A stretch of DNA of 64,000 nt from UMGS1958 sp045542415 (GTDB taxonomy: Bacteria; Bacillota; Clostridia; UBA1381): positions 1 to 64,000 of the forward strand of contig JAZQKZ010000020.1 of assembly GCA_045542415.1 (NCBI GenBank). The letters are read 5' to 3'. Position 1 is the stretch's first letter. Each line of letters starts with the position of its first letter. Shown here piece by piece: positions 33,400 to 43,900 of this stretch. The position numbers and the translations under genes were made by a program. The notes beneath the pieces were generated by a model. The model searched no databases. It was not told where the DNA came from and worked only from the letters and a program-made list of their open reading frames with translations.

Positions 33400-35510
33400 G
33401 AAAGATTGTATGTTGGTTCATGGTAACGATATTTGTGTTTTGTACATTTTCGATTGGAGAACAAGCAGAAGCGGCTTCCGTATCCTCTGCACCAACAAGA
33501 CAAGTAAATGTGGTGTATGATGACTCCGGCAGTATGATATCAACAACCCGAAACGGAGCGCAGGTGAAAGTAGATACATGGTGTCAGGCAAAGTATGCAA
33601 TGGAAGTTTTTGCTGCGATGCTTAGTTCAAAAGACACTATGAATGTCTATGTTATGAGTGACTTTGAATCAGGAACGGGAAAAGGACCTCGAATACAACT
33701 AAGCGGGCAAGACGGAGCGGTAACTAATGTTGGAAAAATCCATGAGATGATAACGAGGGCGGGCAATACGCCATTCAATTCCGTTCGGAAAGCATATGCA
33801 GATATTGCTTCATCGGCGGCAGATGAAAAATGGTTGGTTGTTCTGACGGACGGAGCGTTTCAGGGTGTAGAGAATATTGATGCATTCTTTGGACAAAAGG
33901 CTCCGGATGTAAAAGTTATGTTTTTGGGAATGGGACCCGATGCAGACGGTGTGACATCAAATGAGACAAACTCGTTGTATTATGTTAAAGCTAACGATAA
34001 TAATGAAATCCTTACTAAAATAACGGATATAAGTACAAGGATTTTTAACAGGGATAAACTTGAGGTTAATGCAACGGCAAAAAAGATTTCGTTTGATGTT
34101 CCGATGAGTGAGCTTATTGTTTTTGTTCAGGGTGAAAATGTGACAATAAACGGTATAAAGAATTCAGAGGGGACATTATTGAGTTCTTCAACATCGCCGG
34201 TTTCTGTCAAATATAGCGATAAGCCGGCAACTAATTATCCTGACTTTATTGTTAATAAGGGATTGCAAGGTAGTATTGCGACTTTTAAGGGTGACTTTAT
34301 TGCGGGTGACTATACAGTAGATGTATCAAATGCAGAAACAATAGAGGTTTATTACAAACCAAATGTTGAAATAGCAGCTTATTTAAAAGATACTGAAGGC
34401 AATGAGGTTACTGATTTATCGGAGCTTGCCGCAGGAGAATATGTTATAGATTTTGGCTTTGTTAAAGGCGGAACGGATGAAAAGATAGGACAATCCAAGC
34501 TTTTGGGTAATGTTACATATGAGGCTGTAGTTACAAATAATAGCGTTCAACACGAAAAAGTATATTCATCGGGGGATAAGATAACCATTGAAGAAGGCCC
34601 ACTTGCAATTGATGTCAGCGGTCATTATTTAGACTACAATTCGGTAACGACACATTTAGATTATTCGATTTTTAAGGATAAGTCAATTTCATTTGAACTG
34701 ATTGAAGGACCTGCATACATAATCGAAGATTCGGGAATTGTAGATGCAAGTCCGATGAAAGTCAAGGCATTGGCTGACGGTAAAGAGCTGACGAATGAAC
34801 AGTGGAAGGCTTTTGCTATTCCAAAAGCACAGCAGACCGGAATGAAAGAATTTAAGGTTGAAGATTTTATTATAGAAAAAAGTGAACAAACCGGCGTTTT
34901 AAATATAACGCCGAAGCTGAAAGATGATAAGCCTTCAGCGGTTACTTATTCTGATTGCGAATATATCGTTGAATATGACGAACAACATGGGAATGAGTCG
35001 TGGAAGGGCGAATCGAAGCTTCGGATGAAGATGGAGGATAACAGATCCTGGTTTGCCAGAAATAAGGCGAAAATAATCAAGTACGGTATATTGTTGCTGA
35101 TATTATTGCTGATTTTGGGATATATGCCATTTGTCAAGCATTATTTGCCAAAGAATTTAAAAAAGAAACCTACCATTGAAAGAAGATCGAATGAACCGGG
35201 TGTTATTCTGACGGATGTAAGAGGAGTATTTTTGAAATCTTTTTCGTCAACCGTTATTCCTTATCTTGCACAAAAGGGAACAATCAAGGTGGTACCCTCC
35301 GGTGTTGCAGTGCCTCGATTGCAGGTAAAAGGGATGAAAGGAAGGCGGATGATGATAACGAATATCAGAGCGTTTGCCGGAAGAGAAGTGACTTTTAATG
35401 GAGAAAGCATACCGAAAGACTATGCAAAAAAAGGAATGCCGACTTCGGCAGGAGTAACCATATGTGTTGAAAGAAATGGAATTACATACACATGCACACC
35501 TAGTATTTAA
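33396..35510 (+). CDS. Exported VWA-domain membrane protein
   Basis: 704 aa. A signal peptide (about 1-28) is followed by a von Willebrand A domain with the metal site VYDDSGSM near residue 45 and LTDGAFQG. Beta-rich extracytoplasmic domains run to about 555. One transmembrane helix (about 560-580, GILLLILLLILGYM) and a ~120-residue basic cytoplasmic domain follow. The start is TTG 33396 with AAGGAGGT 9 bases upstream. The topology puts the VWA outside and a small beta domain inside, where it could meet the tubulin-like protein encoded next. In known clusters of this kind VWA proteins accompany FtsK-like ATPases and tubulin-like GTPases. Possible role: outer sensor or assembly factor of the secretion machine. 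Confidence 0.82.
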   Translation: MRKIVCWFMVTIFVFCTFSIGEQAEAASVSSAPTRQVNVVYDDSGSMISTTRNGAQVKVDTWCQAKYAMEVFAAMLSSKDTMNVYVMSDFESGTGKGPRIQLSGQDGAVTNVGKIHEMITRAGNTPFNSVRKAYADIASSAADEKWLVVLTDGAFQGVENIDAFFGQKAPDVKVMFLGMGPDADGVTSNETNSLYYVKANDNNEILTKITDISTRIFNRDKLEVNATAKKISFDVPMSELIVFVQGENVTINGIKNSEGTLLSSSTSPVSVKYSDKPATNYPDFIVNKGLQGSIATFKGDFIAGDYTVDVSNAETIEVYYKPNVEIAAYLKDTEGNEVTDLSELAAGEYVIDFGFVKGGTDEKIGQSKLLGNVTYEAVVTNNSVQHEKVYSSGDKITIEEGPLAIDVSGHYLDYNSVTTHLDYSIFKDKSISFELIEGPAYIIEDSGIVDASPMKVKALADGKELTNEQWKAFAIPKAQQTGMKEFKVEDFIIEKSEQTGVLNITPKLKDDKPSAVTYSDCEYIVEYDEQHGNESWKGESKLRMKMEDNRSWFARNKAKIIKYGILLLILLLILGYMPFVKHYLPKNLKKKPTIERRSNEPGVILTDVRGVFLKSFSSTVIPYLAQKGTIKVVPSGVAVPRLQVKGMKGRRMMITNIRAFAGREVTFNGESIPKDYAKKGMPTSAGVTICVERNGITYTCTPSI

Positions 35511-35533
35511 AAAATAATTGGAGGTATAAAAAT

Positions 35534-38500
35534 ATGAATGCACCAACTTTATTAGTAGGACTTGGAGGAACAGGATGTAAAATAGTTGAAAGAGTATCTA
35601 ATCTCGTAACAAGCGAGCAAAGAAATGATATTGCTTTTGCTGTTTTTGATACGGATATTAACGACTTAAGAAAGATTCAAACTAGGAGTCCGTTTATAAA
35701 AACAATCCAGACTTCGACAAAACAGACAGTAGGAGAATATCTTAACAAGGATACACATGCGCGTGATACATGGTTTCCGGTTAATGCAATTCTTAACGGA
35801 AAGACTTTGACAGAGGGTGCCGGACAGGTGCGTTCAATTTCGAGACTTGCTCTTGAAACGGTTATTCGTGCTGGAAAAATGGAACCGTTGCATGAGGCGA
35901 TTCAAAGCTTATATAAGATAGAAGAGGGTAAAGCCGAACAGGCACTCAGAGTTATCATTGTCAGCTCGCTGGCCGGTGGCACAGGTTCCGGATTGCTGTT
36001 GCCGGTGGCACTTTATATTAAGAACTATCTTGCTACACATTTCCGTCAGAGTGCAAATATCACAAGAGGCTTCTTTATTCTTCCTGAAGTATTCTTTGAG
36101 GTTATTCCCGGACAAGTTGAGAGAAATACTCTCAAAGCAAATGCTTATGCCGCACTTCGTGAGCTTGATGCATTTTTGATGAAGGGTGATGCGACATTGC
36201 ATCCGAGATATAAGAATACGGTAAAAATGGAATTCCCCAGGGTTGCGTCAAGTGGCTATGAAGAATATGATGTTCGTCCTTATGATTTCTGTTTCTTATT
36301 TGATGCACAAAATGCTGATGGCGTAAAACTAAACTCATTCGACCAGTATCTTGATCATGCGGCAAATTGTATTTATTCACAGTCTATCGGTCCGATGAAT
36401 AAGAGAAGTAATTCTTCGGAGGATAATGTTATCCGTAAGCTGGCAAAAGAGCGTGGCAGAAACAGATATGCAGGTGCAGGTGCTTCTATGCTTATTTATC
36501 CCTTTGAGGACATAAGATCATTTGTTGCCTTGAAGTGGGCTAAAGAATGCGTTTCAAAGCAGTGGTTAACATTTGATAATATGTATAAAGAAATTTGCAT
36601 TGAAAACAATTATAAGCGTGATCAGGGTATGTCTGTGCAAAATCCAAAACCGGAAGAGTTTTACATGACTACAATTGAAACACAAGCGAAGCAAGAAAAT
36701 CCGTTTGCAAAGGCCATAATTAAATCTTGCGGAAGATATTCTGCAGATGGCGTGACCAGAAAAGCGGATAGATGGGTTGAATATGTAGGAGAGCTTAAAA
36801 AGAAGGTTGAAACAGACACAAAAGCCGGTCAAAGAGAACTTGATATGCAAAGATCTAATGTTAATGCTCTGTTGGGTGATTTAGGTAGTGACTGGGATGA
36901 TTATGCCAACGCATACGCTGAAGCTGAAAAGTATCGTGCAATGGTTGCTGCATATGTCGAAGAAGCCTCCCAGACAATAGCGTACTCTATGTTTAAAGCT
37001 CCAAAAGATGGTTGCGTGGACGAAAACCTGCCATATCAGTTGGAAAATTATCTGATGACTGTTGATAAAAAGTTTTTACACCCTAATGCGATCAGATATT
37101 TGTTAAATAAGACCTTGGATTTAATGAGTAAGGAATTGCTAAGTGTTGAAGATACAAATAAGAACACAAAAGAATTCTTCGACAACTTTGTTCATAATAC
37201 GTTTGATGATCCGAGTACAGATGATGTGGATGAAACGGCTGAAAGTTTAGGAGATAGAAAAGTATCTTTGATCAACAGATGGAGGAATACGCCTACCGGA
37301 GATCAAGAAGAAATCAGAAGCAAGCTTAGAAACTTTATGTCAAAGGTTGATGATTACAGAACGAAGCATACACTGGCGTATGTTTTAAAGGAAGGTATTC
37401 AGTACATTGGATCTATTGGCCGTGCATTTGAAAACTTCTATAAAACCTTTGAAGGTAAAGTTGATACTCTTGATAAAAATATAGATAATATTTATAAAAA
37501 ATATGATGGCAAAAAAGGCACGACAGCAAGATATGTATGTGCTTCAAGAGTGTGCTTTGATAAGTTATATGAAAAGAAACCTTATACCGGTGGATTTATA
37601 ACTATTGATTCTGAGCTTGCAAGAGATATATATTTCAAAGTCCTCAATTATGCAACAATGAAAGATAAGCCAAGTAATAACAGATATTTCAGTGAACTTT
37701 TTGATAAAGGTATTCTTGGATACTTTGAAAAGGCTGTAATGCGTGACTACGGTGATGATATCGATATTGATATTATTACTGCAATTGAAAATGAGGCTAT
37801 CTATGAGTATGGATATGACAGAGAAGAAAATGCAAATGAGTTAATTGACCAGTATGTGCGTAAGGTTATTACAAACACACGTTCATTATCGTGTCCGTTT
37901 ATTGAAAGTCCGCTTGGAGAAGCAAGAGAACCGATTAATGCATGTACGTTTAATACAGAACTCAGGGCTAATGACGATTCACCGAGATCGCGGCTGATTG
38001 ACAAGGAATTGTTGAACTTCGGCGGAGAGCCGGATGAAGATATTCCCAAGAATATGATCATGTTCTACCAGTCATTCTACGGACTCAGAGCGAATGATTT
38101 AAGCAAGTTTGCGCCGCTGGAGAAATCAATTACTTATAACCGCAGCAGCGGAGAATACTTTAAGGCGTATTATGAGTTGGTGGATGGTATTCATCCTGAA
38201 ACGCATTTGAGTAAGGAAATTAGTCCACATATTGACCGTTGGTGGCATATTATTACAAAGATGCCTGATTTAGATGAAGAAAATCAGGCAAGACAGGAGC
38301 ATGATATCTATGCTGCATTTTTCTGGGGAATTCTCGGCAACTATATTGATCTGTACGATGAAGGCAATGGCAGAATGGTTTATAAGATTCGTCGCGAAAG
38401 ATTAAATATGGGTGACGACAGACTTACGGTGTCCAATGGTACAGAGTGTGATAAATTGTATGAGGTGCTGGATGCAATTGCGATTTATCCGGAGCTGGTT

Positions 38501-38989
38501 CATAAAATCCTGTCCAAGGTTAATGCAATGGCAGAGGATGACTTGAACGAAGATAGAAGTATTGAGGATGGAACATTATATACTTTCTTAGAATCGTTCA
38601 TTATAAAAGAACCCGGAATAGGCACTGAAAATGTAGTTGCTAATAGTATTTTTGATATTCCTATGCTGATGAAGAAATCTTCAACACCGGAGTTCTACTA
38701 TGAGGAAGATGTAGTTCAATTGCTTCGTGCGGAAATCGAAGAAATCAAGAGATATTTCTCGAAGTTCTGTACAGAAAAAGAATTGCCGGAAGTTGTTGGA
38801 GGTTTGTTGAAAGAACAATTTGAAAAATATTTATCTGATGTGGAGCTTGAGAGTAAGGTACATCCGACAATTTATCGTGAGTCTTTATTCGACAGAACAT
38901 GTACAATTATTATTGAGGCATTTGAAAACATTGGTTTGAAAAACGATGCAAGAGTAATTTATAAGAAAGTTGCTGAACTTAGAAAGTAA
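35534..38989 (+). CDS. Tubulin-like GTPase, very large form
   Basis: 1151 aa. The N-terminus has LLVGLGGTGCKIVERV (residues 6-21) and then SLAGGTGSGLL, where AGGTGSG at 147-153 is an exact tubulin/FtsZ signature. This is the Tubulin_2-like group (Pfam Tubulin_2), distinct from FtsZ (about 350-400 aa) by its ~750-residue C-terminal extension, which is helical and of unknown fold. GTP-dependent filament formation would be expected but is not shown. ATG 35534 has TTGGAGG upstream. It is the second gene of region C, between a VWA protein and a membrane protein, and would be cytoplasmic. It is not a cell-division FtsZ: there is no FtsA/ZipA-binding C-terminal peptide. Confidence 0.85.
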   Translation: MNAPTLLVGLGGTGCKIVERVSNLVTSEQRNDIAFAVFDTDINDLRKIQTRSPFIKTIQTSTKQTVGEYLNKDTHARDTWFPVNAILNGKTLTEGAGQVRSISRLALETVIRAGKMEPLHEAIQSLYKIEEGKAEQALRVIIVSSLAGGTGSGLLLPVALYIKNYLATHFRQSANITRGFFILPEVFFEVIPGQVERNTLKANAYAALRELDAFLMKGDATLHPRYKNTVKMEFPRVASSGYEEYDVRPYDFCFLFDAQNADGVKLNSFDQYLDHAANCIYSQSIGPMNKRSNSSEDNVIRKLAKERGRNRYAGAGASMLIYPFEDIRSFVALKWAKECVSKQWLTFDNMYKEICIENNYKRDQGMSVQNPKPEEFYMTTIETQAKQENPFAKAIIKSCGRYSADGVTRKADRWVEYVGELKKKVETDTKAGQRELDMQRSNVNALLGDLGSDWDDYANAYAEAEKYRAMVAAYVEEASQTIAYSMFKAPKDGCVDENLPYQLENYLMTVDKKFLHPNAIRYLLNKTLDLMSKELLSVEDTNKNTKEFFDNFVHNTFDDPSTDDVDETAESLGDRKVSLINRWRNTPTGDQEEIRSKLRNFMSKVDDYRTKHTLAYVLKEGIQYIGSIGRAFENFYKTFEGKVDTLDKNIDNIYKKYDGKKGTTARYVCASRVCFDKLYEKKPYTGGFITIDSELARDIYFKVLNYATMKDKPSNNRYFSELFDKGILGYFEKAVMRDYGDDIDIDIITAIENEAIYEYGYDREENANELIDQYVRKVITNTRSLSCPFIESPLGEAREPINACTFNTELRANDDSPRSRLIDKELLNFGGEPDEDIPKNMIMFYQSFYGLRANDLSKFAPLEKSITYNRSSGEYFKAYYELVDGIHPETHLSKEISPHIDRWWHIITKMPDLDEENQARQEHDIYAAFFWGILGNYIDLYDEGNGRMVYKIRRERLNMGDDRLTVSNGTECDKLYEVLDAIAIYPELVHKILSKVNAMAEDDLNEDRSIEDGTLYTFLESFIIKEPGIGTENVVANSIFDIPMLMKKSSTPEFYYEEDVVQLLRAEIEEIKRYFSKFCTEKELPEVVGGLLKEQFEKYLSDVELESKVHPTIYRESLFDRTCTIIIEAFENIGLKNDARVIYKKVAELRK

Positions 38990-39023
38990 TCGTATTAAAT
39001 AATATCAAAGGTGGTGAAAAGCT

Positions 39024-40970
39024 ATGTATTCTGTGATTATTCAAAATCAAAAGACGATGGATGAATTTGCGAAATATCAACCTCTTTTTATGGAAGCAAT
39101 TAATAATGACAGAATTGGTATATGTAAATGGATAGAGTCCGGTACCACAATTGATACTGCCGTTCCGGAATTGAGTAACTTAACGAATGATAAAGAGGAA
39201 TGGCGTGCGGTTATTGTAAGGTTTGAAGACGAAAGTGCTAAAGCAGGCTTTGAATCAGATAAACAGAATCCATATGATTTTTATGTTAACAGGGACAGAG
39301 GAGAGGAATACTCAGAAAGCCCCGTTCCATTAATAAGACTTACACATATGCTTGGTGGAATCCCTTCACCGGAAATGAAGTTTGAATGCGAACAGATCCG
39401 GGAAGAAAACAAGGCACCTCGAACAGTATATAAACCAATTGTTGATGAAAAAACAAATAAGGACTATGAAGCACTTAGGAAAAAATATAAGTTTGACGGG
39501 AAATTGCCTTCTTCGATATTGATTGTTACGGTACGAGAAAACTTTTTTGAAACTGATAATATTGGAAGCGCATGGTTGTTCCATAAAGAATCTGAGAGCT
39601 CTGAATTCTGGAAAATCAATCAGTATCCAAGCATATGTAGATTTCTTGTGTGTGATTTTACTGATGGTGGTCCGGTACAACGTGATGGTGATGAATTCAA
39701 TTTTTGGATATCAATCTTGCTTTTGGCAATCAACGATACTGATTCGGGCACTTTGCAAGCATACCGTTTATACAACTTAAGCACAAAAGTGGATAAAGAG
39801 CTGATGACGGAAGTATTTCAGAATTTGGTACATAAGCTTAAGTCAAGTCGCTATGTTATTGAAGAGAAAATAAACCGAGAAGCTAAAGAAAAGCTTTCTC
39901 TTAATCCTGAATTACCGAGGTATCGAATGGAAATCCCGGTTTCCATTCGACTGCCACAGGATGTGGAGTCGTCGGTCAAGAAAAAGTCGTTTGGATTATT
40001 TAGTGATGGGGCTTCTACTGATGTTGGTGTATGGTCAGGTCAAAGGAGTAATGCAGAGGCAATGTTAGAAAAGGCCATTCGCACAGCCGAGAGAACATTG
40101 GATCAAACTGCAGATCGAATGAAAGAGTTTTGTGCTTTTGATGAGGATGAGGTTACAGGATTAAACAGATATCAAGCAGAAGACCTGAAGAGGGAAACTG
40201 ATGATATATACAGAGATTTAATCAAAGTGCAAGGAAAGCTTCCAAAAAGCAATGTTTCGGATGACGGAAAATTAAACGATTCGGCAAAGAAAGTCAGAAC
40301 ATATTTGTTAGGACGTGTTGTTGGAGGCGCAGCATCCACTGCAATGATAGTAGTGATTGTTGTAACATTTCTTGCAATGCTGCCTGCATTGTTTATAACT
40401 CAGGCAGACGGTACAATTGATATTGCCCCGTTGCTGTCAGTTGTTGTAGGAGAAGTTGCTTTAATATTGCTATGTGCATTTATTACTTTGCTCGTTCAAA
40501 AAAAGAAGCTTAACGATTTGATTGATACATATAATCAATGTTTAAAAGATGCGTTTAACAGGATAACAAATAAAGCAACAGACTATTCAAGGTATATGAG
40601 TGATATAGTGTCGCATTCACGAGGTCACTCTTACCTGAATTTATCCTTAAGAAAAAAACATCATGTTGAAAATACAAACAATCTAAAATATAAACATATA
40701 AAAGCAATCAATTTATTCCTGGAAAAAATACACTCTTGGAGCAAAGCGTATTACCTGGATGTTGATTTTAACGTAAGTTATGTTGATGAACGTGCGAATG
40801 TTGACATTTCCGTGTCACCGACAGAAAGCAAGCTTTATACATTTGAATCCGGTTCTTCACATCCTGTTGAAATTAACAACTCAGGAGTATTTGTTGAATC
40901 ACCGTTTTCATTTATTAAAAAACTGGAAATTGTAAGGGAGGAATTATACGATGATGACAAAAACAGTTAA
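39024..40970 (+). CDS. Two-helix membrane protein of the secretion locus
   Basis: Unrecognised 648-aa protein. A large cytoplasmic N-terminal part (1-430) is followed by two adjacent transmembrane helices (about 434-457 and 468-490) and a basic helical then beta-rich end. AAGGTGGTGAAAAG lies before ATG 39024. It overlaps the next gene by 20 bases. It probably forms part of the membrane complex with the tubulin-like and FtsK-like proteins; no T7SS component (EssA, EssB, EsaA, EssD) is recognisable in its sequence. Confidence 0.65.
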   Translation: MYSVIIQNQKTMDEFAKYQPLFMEAINNDRIGICKWIESGTTIDTAVPELSNLTNDKEEWRAVIVRFEDESAKAGFESDKQNPYDFYVNRDRGEEYSESPVPLIRLTHMLGGIPSPEMKFECEQIREENKAPRTVYKPIVDEKTNKDYEALRKKYKFDGKLPSSILIVTVRENFFETDNIGSAWLFHKESESSEFWKINQYPSICRFLVCDFTDGGPVQRDGDEFNFWISILLLAINDTDSGTLQAYRLYNLSTKVDKELMTEVFQNLVHKLKSSRYVIEEKINREAKEKLSLNPELPRYRMEIPVSIRLPQDVESSVKKKSFGLFSDGASTDVGVWSGQRSNAEAMLEKAIRTAERTLDQTADRMKEFCAFDEDEVTGLNRYQAEDLKRETDDIYRDLIKVQGKLPKSNVSDDGKLNDSAKKVRTYLLGRVVGGAASTAMIVVIVVTFLAMLPALFITQADGTIDIAPLLSVVVGEVALILLCAFITLLVQKKKLNDLIDTYNQCLKDAFNRITNKATDYSRYMSDIVSHSRGHSYLNLSLRKKHHVENTNNLKYKHIKAINLFLEKIHSWSKAYYLDVDFNVSYVDERANVDISVSPTESKLYTFESGSSHPVEINNSGVFVESPFSFIKKLEIVREELYDDDKNS

Positions 40971-43900
40971 AGTATTAATCAGCATTATTGTCATCGCATT
41001 ATTCTGCCTGCTGCAAAATGTTTTAAATGCGAAAAAGAAGCAAAGAGCAAGACAAGCATTAATGCCCGTGATTTCCGGCATATATTGTATAATTGCTGCG
41101 ATGACGGCGATAAAGGATTTTGATAAGTTCAATTCGATAACGGAATTGCACGAGTTTTTAACGTATTCAAACATACTTGTTGCAAATCTGGCAATAGCTC
41201 TTGGAGTTGTTTTAGTTAAGCTGATTACAAGACCTATTCTGACGCGGTGTTGGAAAAAGAATGATCAAATAGAGGCGACCTCTGCATCATTTTATGCTTA
41301 TGATGAAGAATATGATGAGTGGTTTTTGAAGAATCAGTGGATAAACTTCAGAGGGTTTATGTTATCCATTGTGGTTGGCTCGGTTATTGCTTGTGGTTCT
41401 TTTTTGGGATTCACCTGGATAGTTGGACCGGAGTCGAAATGGTGGATAATTGGCGTTCCGCTTGCCGGGGTACTTATTCTTAATGAAATATACGGATTTC
41501 TTAACGGAATTACAAAGGAAGAATACGAATATAGCTTCTTTGGAGAAAATGCACATTCGTGGAAAGTGAGTAAGTTCTTTAAATTAAGAGAAATTTTTGA
41601 AAAGCTTATTCCTTATCCGATATTATCGGCACATACCGGTTGTGAATTTGCTAATTCACAGTCTCCGTTGGAATTCATAGATGAACTTAAGAACTCGAAA
41701 GATAAGGTCGATCAGATTACTGCAGAATATTTTACAATTGATGGCAGATACAAAAAGACAAATGTAGATGGTGTACAAGCTACATGGAAAATGATGCACA
41801 GAAAAAATGTGTTGTTTTTCAATCCGTTCTACAAGGATTTGGGTATTTACATTACTTTGCCAATGATAAATGCACTTTTGTCCGGAAAAAAATGTGTCAT
41901 AGTTGTTGGTAGAATGTCAACCTGCGAAGATGTTAAGCAATGGATTTCCAAGCTGTTGAAAGACTATAGCAGAATGGAAGCTTTATGGAGAGTAGAGGTT
42001 TTAAACCATAAAGTGCCCGAATGTGAAGTTGGAATTTTGAGCTGTCCTCAGTTATATGATAAGAAAGTTATAACAGCAAACAGAGAGTTCTTTAATGAAA
42101 CAGATTTTGTTTTGCTGAGTGAGCCGTCTATAATTGTAAATACAGGACAGATTGCACTAAATATCATTGCACAGGAAATACACAGTAATGATGAAAGACC
42201 TGTATATTGTATATGTGACCGCAAGGTTAACGGCTTGGTTGATACTTTGTCGCATTTGCTGCATTCTGAAATAACCGATGTCATTGCGACTCCTGTGCCG
42301 AGATGCATATATTCAGGAATGACTTGGGATGCAGATGGTGATTATATAAGACAGCAATTGTTTGATAAGCAAGCAAAGTATTTGGGTAACGGTATCGAAT
42401 TGGCGGCAATAGCTGTTAAAAATCAGATACCAAGGGTTTCTTGGTACAGTGAGAAAAAGGTGCCGTTAAGAGATGTGAAATGGATTGCCGGACAGTATTA
42501 TTCAACGATATGTCGTTATATGAATTTGCCGACGCAGCAGAAAAACCTTTATGAAAAAATAGACTTTGTTTCTAATATGTGGTCTGCTGCCATGGAAAAA
42601 GAACAGTTTATTATTGTTGAGGATGAGTTCTGTAATATGTTCGGCACAATGCGTGCATATTTATCGCGTGGCATCGATCAGGCATTTGTTAATGTACTTT
42701 CAGAAAATTATCTTCTTAGAGATTACATGAGATGCAATAAACAAATGTTTATGACTAATCCGGATGCGATTCCGTCAATCGTTCCGGATTATGCAAAAAC
42801 CGAACGAAATACGCTTATAAAGTTGATTTTGATGATGATATATCGCCCGGTCCCGGAATCGGAAGTGTTAAGCGAGTTTCAGCTTGTTGGTATAGAAACA
42901 GATGATGCGTTTGCTGTTCTGTCAAGAATGTTAAAAAAATATACTTTTGCAGATGACTCTATATTTACAGTGAAAAGTGTAAAAACAGAAGTTGATGAAT
43001 TAACAACAATAACAACATGTTGTTATCAAATTTCAGAAGAGGCATTTGATGAGTATTTTGCGGATTCATTAAAGAATGCATTCTTTATTATTGAAGATGA
43101 AAAGACAGAAAAAGGATATATTGATTCAAAGCTGTTTAATCATGTGACACAGATTATTTTGCCGGGGCAGTATATTACATATGAGGGAAAATATTATGTT
43201 GTGAAATATATATCCCCCGAATCAGGATGCGTTCTCAGGCGTGCTGCAGATTCATATAATAACAGAGTGTATTATCGTCAGCTCAGAACCTACCATTTTG
43301 AAGAGGGCAGTGAGTTAATAAGCACAAAAAAGGTTATGGATATTGAGATAACTACAGAACGAAGGGCGTTCAAGGTGACAACCGACGGTTATCTTGAAAT
43401 GACGGATAATAAAGATTTGCGTAAAGCAAAGCACATTGATTTGTCTGCTGACCCCAAGGTTGGTACCTTCAGCAGGAATTATAAGAACAAAGCGGTGCTT
43501 TCGATTGTTTTGCCGGATACAGATGTAAAACAAAGATTTACAATCAGCATACTTCTCAATGAAATGTTCCGTTCAATATTTCCTGATGCATGGCAGTATA
43601 TAGCCGTTCTTTCGACTCAACCCGAGAACGGCGAGGAATCTATGCTCAACAAGTTTAATTATAAGGTTGACGGTTCGTATGAAGATAACAGGATTTATAT
43701 TGTTGAGGATAGTGATATGGATCTTGGCTTATTGGAAGCCATTGAAAACAATTTGATGGGTTTCTTTGAAATTATGTCAGATTATATCAGTTGGCATTTT
43801 GAACAGATGAGACAGTCTGCATCAAAAGACCCTATTCCAGTAAAACCGGAGGAGAGACAAAAGAGATATTCTATTGATATTGCAGAAAAACGAAAGAATG

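Noticed and set aside
35534..38989. Cell division FtsZ
   Set aside because: Length of 1151 aa, absence of the FtsZ C-terminal peptide and no division genes nearby.
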